Shown: piece by piece, positions 1 through 5,760 of the stretch
How the letters are laid out: each line of letters begins with the position of its first letter
Position numbering within the stretch: the stretch's first letter is position 1
Assembly (NCBI GenBank): GCA_003552885.1
Contig: PUPA01000173.1
Location: 1-6,221 of the forward strand
DNA: 6,221 nt
Reading direction: 5' to 3'
Source: Natrialbaceae archaeon
GTDB lineage: Archaea; Halobacteriota; Halobacteria; Halobacteriales; Natrialbaceae
Notes under the pieces: model-generated
Told to the model about the DNA's origin: nothing
Database searches by the model: none
The model's input: only the letters and a program-made list of their open reading frames with translations
Program-made: the position numbers and the translations under genes

Positions 1-1151
1 AGCTGGACGTCGACGCCGGCTTCGAGCGGCTTCCCGCGTACGTCTACGGCGACTCCCGGGACCCGATCGAACGGGAGGTCGAGGCCGCCAGCGCCGCCGG
101 CCTCGAGAGCTCGCTCGTCACCTCGACGCCGCCGTTCGACCGCGCGACGTCTGCGATCCGGATCGAGGACCGCGCCCGGATCCACCCCCGACGGTACCTC
201 CTCGGGCTCGCCGGGGCGCTCGCCGAGCGGGACGGGACGGCGATCCACGAGCGGACGCCCGTCACCGACGTCGGGCCCGGCCGGACGCCGACCCTCGAGA
301 CGCCCGGTGGAACGGTCGCCGCCGACGCCGTCGTGCTCGCGACCGGCTTCCCGACCCTCGACCGGGCGGGCCGCGCCGGCCGCCTGCTCCCGCGGCGGTC
401 GTACCACCTCGACGTTCGGATCGACGGGCGCTCGCCGGAGGGGATCTACCGACGCCACGGCGATCCGGACCGGTCGGTCCTCGCCGTGGACGGCGGGTTG
501 CTCGTCGGTGGCGAGCGCCACCGAACCGGCCAGGGTGGCTCGACGATCGCCCGATACCGCCGGCTCGCCCACTGGTGTCGCGAGCGGTTCCCGGTCCGAT
601 CGATCGACCGCCGGTGGTCAGCCGGGAGCTACCTCCCCGCCGACGGGCTCCCCTCGATCGGCCGGGCCGACGACGGGGTGTACGTCGCCGTCGGCTTCGG
701 AGGCTGGGGGCTCGCCGGCGAGATCGCCGCCGGGGAGCTGCTCGCCGACGCGATCGACGGCGCCGATCGGGCCGAGCTCGGACTGTACGATCCGCTCAGA
801 CTCACCCCCACGGCCACCCTCGCAGGTGGTCTCGGCGAGGGACTCGACGCTGCGAGCCAGGTCGCCACCGACTGGCTACGGTCGCTGACGGGAGCCGGCC
901 GGGAGCCCACGGGCCCCGGCGAGGGCTGGCTGATCCGACGGGGTCGGCGGCCCGTCGCCGTCGCCCGCGACCGCGCCGGCGAGCGCCACGCCGTCGACGC
1001 GCGGTGTCCACACGGGGGCTGCCTGGTCGCCTGGAACGACGCCGAGATCAGCTGGGACTGTACCTGCCGGGGTTCGCGGTTCGCTCCCGACGGCTCGGTC
1101 GTGGAGGGGCCGGCGACGACGGGGCTCCGGGAGATCGAGTCCGAACAGTGA
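1..1151 (+). CDS. FAD-dependent oxidoreductase (DAO fold) with C-terminal Rieske-like domain, 5'-truncated by the window
   Basis: Open from the window edge in the frame whose first full codon is at base 3; 382 residues are visible. The N-terminal Rossmann GxGxxG, roughly the first 125 residues of a family of about 500, lies outside. Residues 110-117 read VVLATGFP, the typical FAD-domain strand. Residues around 212-236 (AGSYLPADGLPSIGR, then YVAVGFGGWG) match the C-terminal FAD-binding segment of the D-amino-acid-oxidase/glycine-oxidase superfamily. From about residue 300 a Rieske-like domain follows, as in YhfW-type bacterial proteins. Its first motif is CPHGGC (335-340) and its second is CTCRGSRF (353-360). 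Canonical Rieske proteins have His where Arg356 (codon 1068-1070) stands, so the [2Fe-2S] cluster is altered or absent. Family members probably oxidise an amine or amino-acid-like substrate and pass electrons to the fused cluster; the substrate is unknown. The protein is probably cytoplasmic. The stop codon lies within the first unit of the downstream repeat. Confidence 0.88.
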   Translation, partial: LDVDAGFERLPAYVYGDSRDPIEREVEAASAAGLESSLVTSTPPFDRATSAIRIEDRARIHPRRYLLGLAGALAERDGTAIHERTPVTDVGPGRTPTLETPGGTVAADAVVLATGFPTLDRAGRAGRLLPRRSYHLDVRIDGRSPEGIYRRHGDPDRSVLAVDGGLLVGGERHRTGQGGSTIARYRRLAHWCRERFPVRSIDRRWSAGSYLPADGLPSIGRADDGVYVAVGFGGWGLAGEIAAGELLADAIDGADRAELGLYDPLRLTPTATLAGGLGEGLDAASQVATDWLRSLTGAGREPTGPGEGWLIRRGRRPVAVARDRAGERHAVDARCPHGGCLVAWNDAEISWDCTCRGSRFAPDGSVVEGPATTGLREIESEQ

Positions 1152-1278
1152 GGTCGAGGAGCGAGTCTGGACGGTGAGGCGAGCCCGAACGGTGAGTTCG
1201 AAGAGCAAGTTCGGGCGATGAGGCGAGCCCGGACGGGGGGGTCGAGGGGACGAACCCGGACGGAGAGGCACGCTCCGA
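1145..1278. repeat. Imperfect tandem repeat, about 44 bp period, 2 clear copies plus 1 degenerate
   Basis: Unit 1 (1145-1188) and unit 2 (1189-1232) align without gaps over 44 bases with 9 mismatches. A third, degenerate copy (1233-1278) needs a small insertion and retains the GTCGAGG and CCGGACGG cores. Unit 1 begins seven bases before the end of the oxidoreductase gene, so the array includes its stop codon. The period is not a multiple of 3 and the copies are interrupted in some frames, which argues for a non-coding minisatellite rather than a repeated peptide. Function unknown. Confidence 0.7.
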
Positions 1279-1342
1279 CGGTAGTCGGCGGCTACCCGGA
1301 CGCCGGGGGGGATGGGACGGCACCTACCGCGGGTACAGCGGG

Positions 1343-1351
1343 CATAACAAA
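1343..1351 (+). promoter_or_regulatory. TATA-like element for the ATP-grasp gene
   Basis: CATAACAAA is an AT-rich island in very GC-rich sequence, starting 34 bases before the ATG at 1377. Transcription would then begin at or a few bases before the ATG, the leaderless arrangement common in haloarchaea. An 11-bp palindrome TACC-GCG-GGTA (1325-1335) lies just upstream and could be a regulator site, though this is only inference. The same nonamer occurs at the same spacing before the membrane-protein gene. Confidence 0.5.
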
Positions 1352-1376
1352 GGCCGTATCCCCAAAGTACGCCGAC

Positions 1377-2681
1377 ATGGAAACGACCGAGGGGAGCGTG
1401 CTCGTTCCGGGCGTCGCCGCCCCGAGCACCGTCGCCTGTCTGCGCTCTCTCGGCCCGCGTGGCGTCGGCACGATCGTCGGCTCCGAGTCGCCCTCGACGC
1501 CCGCAGCCGTCTCCGCACAGTGTGACGCGTTCGTCGAGCTCCCCGATCCCGGAACGGACGTCGACGCCTACGGCGAGGCGCTGCTCGCCATCGCCCGGCG
1601 CCCCGAGGTCCGGACGGTAATCCCGGTCAGAGAGGAGGACGTCTACGTGCTCTCGCGAAACCGGGAGGCGTTCGCGGCGGAAGTCGCCACGCCGTGGCCG
1701 TCGTTCGAGACGCTGAGACGCGTCCAGGATCGCCTCGAGCTGTTCGCGGCTGCGGAGGACGCGGGCGTGGCAGCGCCGGAGACACGGTCGCTCGAGGAGT
1801 GGGACGACTGGAGCCGCGAGACGATCGTCAAACCCCGATACACCGTCGCAGCCCCGGCCTACCTCGGCCCGGGGACCGGGCGAGTCGACGTCGGATCGAC
1901 CCGGTACCGATCGCCGGGGTCCCCACCGGACGTCGAGGCGATCGTCCGGAGGCGGGGACACGTGCCGATCGTCCAGGAGTACGTCAGGGACACCCGCGAG
2001 TACGGCTTCTTCGCGCTGTACGACCACGGGGAGCCACTCGCCACGTTCCAACACTGCCAACACCGGGGGTACAAGTACGCCGGCGGCCCGAGCGCCTACC
2101 GGGAGTCGACGGCGATCCCCGCCCTCGAGGACGCTGGACTGGCGCTGCTCGACCACCTCGAGTGGCACGGCCTCGCGATGGTCGAGTTCCTCCGAAACCC
2201 CGACACCGGACGGTTCGAGCTGATGGAGGTCAACCCGCGGTTCTGGTCCTCGTTGCCGTTCAGCGTCCGGGCCGGCGTCGACTTCCCGGGGCTGTACTGG
2301 CAGCTGGCGACCGGACGGAAGGTCGAGCGGATGCCCGCTTACGACGTCGGCATCGGAGGACACCTCCTCAGGGGGGAGCTGAGCTACCTCCACAGCGTCG
2401 CGACCGAGGAGTATCCGCTCGTCGACCGCCCCGCGTTCGCCACCGCGCTCCGGGATGTCGCGACGTCGATCGCCCGCGAGCGGCGGTTCGACTACGCGGT
2501 CGCCGAAGATCCCCTCCCGTTCGCCCAGGACGGCTGGAACACCTTGCAGGCGTACGCCGGGGAGCGACTCCGCGAGTACCGCGGAACCGACCTCGACGAC
2601 GTGGAGCCGCCGGCGGCCGACGCTACCCCCGGTCGGCCGACGGCGTCGGAGCCGCCACAGCCCCCGGTGGATCGGGAGTGA
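1377..2681 (+). CDS. ATP-grasp family carboxylate-amine/thiol ligase-like enzyme, substrate unknown
   Basis: A 434-residue protein. Residues 7-100 look like an alpha/beta pre-ATP-grasp domain (VLVPGVAAPSTVACLRSLG near the start, strand TVIPVREEDVY at 80-90). The ATP-grasp core follows: a nucleotide-binding lysine in IVKPRY (Lys152), the hinge QEYV (200-203), Glu270 and the metal-binding pair ELMEVNPRFW with Glu284 and Asn286. These residues are the ones expected for ATP and Mg2+ binding, so the enzyme is probably active, activating a carboxylate as acyl phosphate for attack by an amine or thiol. A conspicuous segment (209-243), with aromatic and His/Cys residues around FQHCQHRGYKYAGG, may line the acceptor site. 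The last 30 residues are Pro- and acid-rich and probably disordered. ATG 1377 was chosen because a promoter sits 34 bases upstream; in-frame sequence before it runs into the minisatellite. It stands alone and converges with the thioredoxin gene. Cytosolic; the substrate cannot be inferred from its neighbours. Confidence 0.85.
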   Translation: METTEGSVLVPGVAAPSTVACLRSLGPRGVGTIVGSESPSTPAAVSAQCDAFVELPDPGTDVDAYGEALLAIARRPEVRTVIPVREEDVYVLSRNREAFAAEVATPWPSFETLRRVQDRLELFAAAEDAGVAAPETRSLEEWDDWSRETIVKPRYTVAAPAYLGPGTGRVDVGSTRYRSPGSPPDVEAIVRRRGHVPIVQEYVRDTREYGFFALYDHGEPLATFQHCQHRGYKYAGGPSAYRESTAIPALEDAGLALLDHLEWHGLAMVEFLRNPDTGRFELMEVNPRFWSSLPFSVRAGVDFPGLYWQLATGRKVERMPAYDVGIGGHLLRGELSYLHSVATEEYPLVDRPAFATALRDVATSIARERRFDYAVAEDPLPFAQDGWNTLQAYAGERLREYRGTDLDDVEPPAADATPGRPTASEPPQPPVDRE

Positions 2682-2762
2682 TCCCCAGGGACGGGTCCAG
2701 GCCGTAGGTGGCGGAGTGAGCCGTGGCGACGCTCGGCGAGGAGGTCGTGGAAGGTGGCCGGT

Positions 2763-3032
2763 TCAGGCGCCGGCGGACTCGAGGGCCTCTTCTATGTCCT
2801 CACGCTGGGTGACCCCGACGAACCGCTCGACGATCCCGTCTTCGTTCTCGACGACCAGCGTCGGAATCGACCGGACCTGGTACTCGTTGGCGACGTCCTG
2901 TTGTTCGTCGACGTTCACCTTCTCGACCTCGAAGCGTCCCTCCCAGTCGTCCTCGAGGTCCTCGATGATCGGATCCTGCGTCTTACAGGGGCCACACCAG
3001 TCCGCGTAGAAGTCCTTGAGCGTAACAGTCAT
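2763..3032 (-). CDS. Short thioredoxin (CGPC)
   Basis: An 89-residue thioredoxin-fold protein. The active site WCGPC has its redox cysteines at 13 and 16, the cis-proline is in SIPT (Pro57), and Asp7 in DFYADWCGPC corresponds to the buried Asp26 of E. coli thioredoxin. It would reduce disulfides in cytosolic proteins, fed by a thioredoxin reductase not seen here. The family usually has about 105 residues with CGPC near 32-35; here the first strand and helix are absent, a form I associate with haloarchaeal thioredoxins. ATG 3032 was chosen over an in-frame GTG at 3041 because the TATA-like element at 3063-3068 places the transcript start near 3038-3040, downstream of the GTG. It is divergent from secG and converges with the ATP-grasp gene across an 81-bp gap in which I see no clear terminator. 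Confidence 0.93.
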   Translation of the reverse strand: MTVTLKDFYADWCGPCKTQDPIIEDLEDDWEGRFEVEKVNVDEQQDVANEYQVRSIPTLVVENEDGIVERFVGVTQREDIEEALESAGA

Positions 3033-3062
3033 GCCGTTCACCGGTTGTTTTTCCGCGGTTCG

Positions 3063-3068
3063 CTTAAG
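3063..3068 (-). promoter_or_regulatory. TATA-like element for the thioredoxin gene
   Basis: On the minus strand CTTAAG begins 36 bases before the ATG at 3032. Initiation about 27-29 bases downstream would leave a leader of only some 6 bases. The ACCGGT palindrome flanks it at 3040-3045 and, as CACCGGTG, at 3076-3083. This is the only AT-rich element at a suitable distance. Confidence 0.4.
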
Positions 3069-3102
3069 GGTTTCCCACCGGTGTGAGCCGGGAGCCGTCG
3101 GT

Positions 3103-3115
3103 CGAAAGATTTAGT
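3103..3115 (+). promoter_or_regulatory. BRE/TATA promoter for secG
   Basis: CGAAAG (3103-3108) resembles an archaeal BRE and is followed by TTTAGT (3110-3115), which starts 29 bases before the secG ATG. This matches the consensus haloarchaeal promoter geometry for a leaderless transcript. Confidence 0.6.
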
Positions 3116-3138
3116 GTCGGGTACGCCCCAGTCGGGAC

Positions 3139-3300
3139 ATGGACAGAGGACAGAACACCGGCGGACTGATGTCCAGTGCCGGGCTCGTCCGGTACTTCGA
3201 CGCGGAAGACTCGAACGCGATCCGCATCGACCCGAAGACGGTCATCGCCTTCGGCGTCCTGCTCGGGCTCGGCGTACAGCTGCTGACGTTCGTCTCCTGA
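3139..3300 (+). CDS. secG: Preprotein translocase subunit SecG (Sec61-beta family)
   Basis: A 53-residue protein. The N-terminal half is polar and Gly/Ser-rich (NTGGLMSSAGLVRYFDAEDS, 6-25), then comes the linker NAIRIDPKT (26-34), then one hydrophobic helix (35-52). This is the archaeal Sec61-beta plan: a cytosolic N-terminus and a single tail-anchored helix. The GLMSSAGLVRYF and IDPKTV segments are the hallmark residues of the family in haloarchaea. It associates with SecY and SecE in the protein-conducting channel of the cytoplasmic membrane; Sec61-beta is generally an accessory rather than pore-forming subunit. The start is fixed by the leaderless promoter at 3103-3115. The neighbouring thioredoxin is transcribed divergently, and the lipoate-type enzyme follows after 69 bases on the same strand and could be partly cotranscribed. 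Confidence 0.93.
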   Translation: MDRGQNTGGLMSSAGLVRYFDAEDSNAIRIDPKTVIAFGVLLGLGVQLLTFVS

Positions 3301-3340
3301 ACGCCCGGCGTCCGCGGGGCCGCCGACGGCGTCGCAACCG

Positions 3341-3347
3341 CTATCAC
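3341..3347 (+). promoter_or_regulatory. Possible weak TATA-like element for the lipoate enzyme gene
   Basis: CTATCAC is the only AT-richer stretch in the 69-bp gap after secG. Its TATCAC starts 28 bases before the ATG at 3370. It fits leaderless geometry but matches the consensus poorly; read-through from secG is an alternative. Confidence 0.3.
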
Positions 3348-3369
3348 TCCCCCAGCCCTCGGCGCGGCC

Positions 3370-4200
3370 ATGAGCGACGTCGCCGACCGGGAGTGGCGAT
3401 TGATACGGGACGGCCCTCGCGACGGCCCGACTCAGATGGCCCTGGAGGAAGTCGCCGGTCGGACCGCGATAGAGCGGGACGTCCGGACGGTCCGGACCTA
3501 CTCCTGGACGCCGAGTACGGTCTCGCTGAGCTACCGGAACGAGGCGAGCGCGATCGACCGGGCGTTCTGTGAGCGCGAGGGGATCGGCCTCACCCGCCGA
3601 CAGACCGGCGGTGGCGCGATCTACCACGACGCCCGCGGGGACGTCTCCTACACGATCGTCGCCCCCCGAGAGGAAGTGCCCGGGGACCTGATGGCGTGTT
3701 ACGAGCTGTTCTGTGAGCCGATCCTCGAGGGACTGCGCCGGATGGGCGTCGACGCCGGCTTCGCGGCCCGCGAACGCGCCTCGATCCACGAGCCCTCGTG
3801 TTACCTCCGGGACGTCCATCCGGCCCACGACGTGGTCGCCCCCGCGGGTGAGTCGGGCGCACGGAAGATAAGCGGCAACGCCCAGTACCGCCGGAACGAC
3901 GTCGTCATCCAGCACGGCTCGATCAGCTACGAGGTCGTCCCGGAGCGCCACCTCGGCGTGTTCGCCGACGCGGACGTGACAGTCGACCGGTTTCGCGAGC
4001 GGGTGACGGGCGTCCGCGAGGAGGCGGGAACCGACCGGGGGACGGCCGTCGCGCTCCTCGGGGACGCCCTCGGGGAGTGGTGTGGCGCCACGGAGGGACG
4101 CTGGCGGGCGGACGAGCTCGAGGCCGCCCGGGAGCTGGCCGACCGCAAGTACGGGGCCGAGGCATGGATCCGCGACCGGGAGGCGCCGACGAGGCGGTGA
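3370..4200 (+). CDS. Lipoate-protein ligase / octanoyltransferase family protein (LplA/LipM fold)
   Basis: A 276-residue cytosolic protein of the biotin/lipoate A/B ligase fold (BPL_LplA_LipB). The hallmark RRQTGGGAIYHD (76-87) is the lipoyl/nucleotide-binding loop. RKISGNAQYRR (165-175) holds the conserved catalytic-site lysine, Lys166. HGSISYEV (182-189) is the following core strand. It attaches lipoate or octanoate to the lysine of lipoyl domains in 2-oxoacid dehydrogenase E2 or glycine-cleavage H proteins. Ligases of the E. coli LplA type have an additional C-terminal accessory domain of about 80-90 residues; after the core there is only about 85 residues of acidic helical sequence here, so a full accessory domain is uncertain. 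Cys144 (EPSCYL) sits about 20 residues before KISGNAQ, where the acyl-accepting cysteine of LipM-type octanoyltransferases lies, so transferase activity is possible. ATG 3370 gives the expected N-terminus WRLIRDGPRDGPTQMALEE. It lies downstream of secG without an obvious pathway partner. Confidence 0.88.
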   Translation: MSDVADREWRLIRDGPRDGPTQMALEEVAGRTAIERDVRTVRTYSWTPSTVSLSYRNEASAIDRAFCEREGIGLTRRQTGGGAIYHDARGDVSYTIVAPREEVPGDLMACYELFCEPILEGLRRMGVDAGFAARERASIHEPSCYLRDVHPAHDVVAPAGESGARKISGNAQYRRNDVVIQHGSISYEVVPERHLGVFADADVTVDRFRERVTGVREEAGTDRGTAVALLGDALGEWCGATEGRWRADELEAARELADRKYGAEAWIRDREAPTRR

Positions 4201-4232
4201 CGGTCCGGGGCACGGACCCCGACTCCGGGTGT

Positions 4233-4378
4233 CTCCGATGGTCCCGACACCTCCAGTCGATCCCGACGGCTCCGACACCTCCAGTCGACTCCGACGGTCC
4301 CGACACCTCCGGCCCGTCCGGGCACCTTCGGCGTTTCCGACGCCTTCGGACACCTTCGGCGTTTTCGGCCCATCCGGG
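4233..4378. repeat. Minisatellite, 28 bp period, five units in two sub-blocks
   Basis: Units at 4233-4260, 4261-4288 and 4289-4316 share the core CCGACACCTCC; neighbouring units differ at 5 to 8 of 28 positions. After a 9-bp phase loss, two more 28-bp units (4323-4350 and 4351-4378) share CACCTTCGGCGTTT and differ at 6 positions. The period is not divisible by 3, so any one frame rotates through the repeat, which argues against coding use. The array lies wholly between the lipoate enzyme stop and the flavin reductase promoter. It arose probably by replication slippage; function unknown. Confidence 0.75.
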
Positions 4379-4423
4379 CGAGCGACACCCTCGAAACGAG
4401 CGGACGGCGAGGGAGCGACCGGA

Positions 4424-4429
4424 TTTATT
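4424..4429 (+). promoter_or_regulatory. TATA box for the flavin reductase gene
   Basis: TTTATT, close to the haloarchaeal TATA consensus, starts 30 bases before ATG 4454, giving a leaderless transcript. Upstream lie short symmetric elements: CTCG-AAA-CGAG (4390-4400) and CCCTCG...CGAGGG (4388-4393 with 4408-4413), which could be regulator sites. Confidence 0.6.
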
Positions 4430-4453
4430 CGGGCGGGGAACCGAGGGGGGCGT

Positions 4454-5056
4454 ATGTCACCGACCACGCGCCCCGACGGGCGCCCGGTCAGGGTCGTCGC
4501 CGTTGCTGGAAGCCTCCGGGACGGCAGCTACAGCCGGCTGGCGCTCGAGCGGGCGCTCGCGGAGTCGGCCGCGGCCGGCGCGGAGACGGAGCTGCTCGAC
4601 CTGCGCGGCTGGGAGCTGCCGCCGTTCGACCCGGACGTCGACCGGGCCGACGCGGGCGACGCCGAGGCGTTCGCCACGCGCGTCCGGCGGGCCGATACGA
4701 TCCTCCTCGGGACGCCGACCTACCACGGCAGCTACTCCTCGCCGCTGAAGACCGCCCTCGACTACTGTGGGTTCGAGGAGTTCGAGGACCGGACGGTCGG
4801 GCTGCTCGCGGTCGCCGGCGGCGCGTTTCCGGTGACCGCCCTCGAGCACCTGCGCTCGACCTGCCGGGCGCTGTCGGCGTGGGTCATCCCCCACCAGGTC
4901 GCGATCCCGTCGGCGAGGACGGCGTTCGAGGACGGCTCGCTCGTCGACCCGGAACTACAAGAGCGCGTGGCCACGCTCGGTCGACGCGCGGTCGCCTACG
5001 CGAACATCGAGGGCGATCCGCGCCCGTTCGAGGGCGACCAGAACGTCGGCGCGTGA
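4454..5056 (+). CDS. NADPH-dependent FMN reductase-like flavoprotein
   Basis: A 200-residue flavodoxin-fold protein of the NADPH-dependent FMN reductase family (the SsuE/ArsH/quinone-reductase-like group). After a short polar N-terminus, VVAVAGSLRDGSYSRLAL (14-31) carries the GSxRxxSxS phosphate-binding loop for FMN. LGTPTYHGSYSSPLKTALDY (85-104) is the second FMN loop and dimer helix typical of the family. LLAVAGG (117-123) is the third flavin-contacting loop. Such enzymes use NAD(P)H to reduce FMN, quinones, azo dyes or metals in the cytosol; the physiological acceptor cannot be told from sequence. The start is set by the promoter at 4424-4429 and by the glycine-rich loop lying at the usual 15-25 residues; in-frame sequence upstream is minisatellite. 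The gene is monocistronic and converges with the membrane-protein gene, 26 bases away. Confidence 0.9.
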   Translation: MSPTTRPDGRPVRVVAVAGSLRDGSYSRLALERALAESAAAGAETELLDLRGWELPPFDPDVDRADAGDAEAFATRVRRADTILLGTPTYHGSYSSPLKTALDYCGFEEFEDRTVGLLAVAGGAFPVTALEHLRSTCRALSAWVIPHQVAIPSARTAFEDGSLVDPELQERVATLGRRAVAYANIEGDPRPFEGDQNVGA

Positions 5057-5070
5057 GCGGGGGCTCCCGC
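5057..5070. terminator. Possible hairpin between convergent genes
   Basis: GCGGG (5057-5061) and CCCGC (5066-5070) form a perfect 5-bp stem with a 4-base loop, immediately after the flavin reductase stop. The opposing gene's stop is at 5083-5085. There is no T-run, which archaeal intrinsic terminators normally have, so this is a weak call. Confidence 0.25.
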
Positions 5071-5082
5071 CCGGATGCCCGC

Positions 5083-5727
5083 TCAGCCGACCAGCGTCCG
5101 GTAGATCCGGCGTTGCTGGGCGACGAACGCCGACAGCCAGAGGGCGACCAGTCCGAACTGGTAGGGCTGGATCCGGAGGACGTACGTCACACCGTCGACC
5201 GACAGCAGCGTCGCCGTGTACGACCACTCGACGTTCCAGGAGGCCACGAGCAACGCCGCGGCACCGAGGGCGATCAGCGTCCCGGGGACGAACGCGATGG
5301 GCTCGGGAACCGGTCGACCCTCCCCGACGTGGATGCCGAAGGCGTGCCGTTCGAGGGCGAACTGGCCGGTCAGCAACGCCGCGAGGACGACCGACGCCGC
5401 GAGGATCCCGGCCGACTCGGCGACGAGCAACCAGAGGATCCAGATCCCGGTGAGTGCGAGGGCGGCGAGCAGCCGCCAGGCGGTGAACAGGTCGACGAGA
5501 TTCCGGGTCGCCACCCCGAAGATCCCGGTTCGCAATAGCGCCCCACAGAAGAGGATACCTAACCCAGCGAGGGCGGTCGAGACCGTCCGCGTCCCGACGA
5601 CGACGAGGACGAACCACGCGCCCACCGCGGCGACCTCGATCGTCGCCGCCGAGAGCGCGGCCGTCCAGCCGACGATCCGTCGCTGGGTGTTCTGGCCCAG
5701 GACACCGGGTCGGCGGATGACGCTCAT
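5083..5727 (-). CDS. Predicted six-helix integral membrane protein, function unknown
   Basis: A 214-residue protein I cannot place in a named family. About 20 basic and polar residues (MSVIRRPGVLGQNTQRR) precede the likely helices at roughly 21-45, 49-72, 84-103, 106-125, 144-166 and 189-205. The loop at 126-143 (ERHAFGIHVGEGRPVPE) is the longest polar segment between helices 4 and 5, and there is another around 167-188. The N-terminus is positively charged and the protein ends in RRIYRTLVG, consistent with both termini in the cytosol by the positive-inside rule. I see no transporter signature, metal-binding motif or enzyme motif. ATG 5727 was chosen because a TATA-like element lies 33 bases upstream; an in-frame GTG at 5871 would add 48 Arg-rich residues unlike a haloarchaeal protein. 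Monocistronic. Confidence 0.82.
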   Translation of the reverse strand: MSVIRRPGVLGQNTQRRIVGWTAALSAATIEVAAVGAWFVLVVVGTRTVSTALAGLGILFCGALLRTGIFGVATRNLVDLFTAWRLLAALALTGIWILWLLVAESAGILAASVVLAALLTGQFALERHAFGIHVGEGRPVPEPIAFVPGTLIALGAAALLVASWNVEWSYTATLLSVDGVTYVLRIQPYQFGLVALWLSAFVAQQRRIYRTLVG

Positions 5728-5750
5728 ACGGGCACTCGACAGTCGACCGG

Positions 5751-5760
5751 TTTTGTTATG
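5751..5760 (-). promoter_or_regulatory. TATA-like element for the membrane-protein gene
   Basis: Read on the minus strand this is CATAACAAAA, starting 33 bases before ATG 5727, which fits a leaderless transcript. An ACCGGT palindrome (5746-5751) adjoins it. The rest of the spacer up to 5940 holds no gene I can support; an AT-rich patch at 5889-5895 might be a further, unassigned promoter. Confidence 0.55.

Noticed and set aside
1218..1376. Extended N-terminus for the ATP-grasp gene from ATG 1218
   Set aside because: It would run through the degenerate third 44-bp repeat and give an Arg/Gly-rich peptide; the promoter at 1343 and family layout favour ATG 1377.
876..2393. Long 505-residue open frame on the minus strand
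   Set aside because: Arg/Pro/Gly-rich shadow opposite the oxidoreductase and ATP-grasp genes, crossing their spacer, with no recognisable domain. Such antisense frames are expected at this G+C.
3033..3041. GTG start at 3041 for thioredoxin
   Set aside because: It probably lies upstream of the transcript start; ATG 3032 gives the usual MTVTL beginning.
3041..3060. T-run as a terminator
   Set aside because: It lies in the promoter region between two divergent genes, where no transcript ends; it is simply AT-rich promoter DNA.
4233..4378. CRISPR array
   Set aside because: Units are contiguous with no unique spacers and diverge progressively; this is a minisatellite.
4082..4453. Longer flavin reductase starting at 4082
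   Set aside because: The extra 124 residues overlap the lipoate enzyme and translate the 28-bp repeats; the TATA box at 4424 points to ATG 4454.
3064..4467. 467-residue open frame on the minus strand
   Set aside because: It lies antisense to secG and the lipoate enzyme, crosses the minisatellite and resembles no family.
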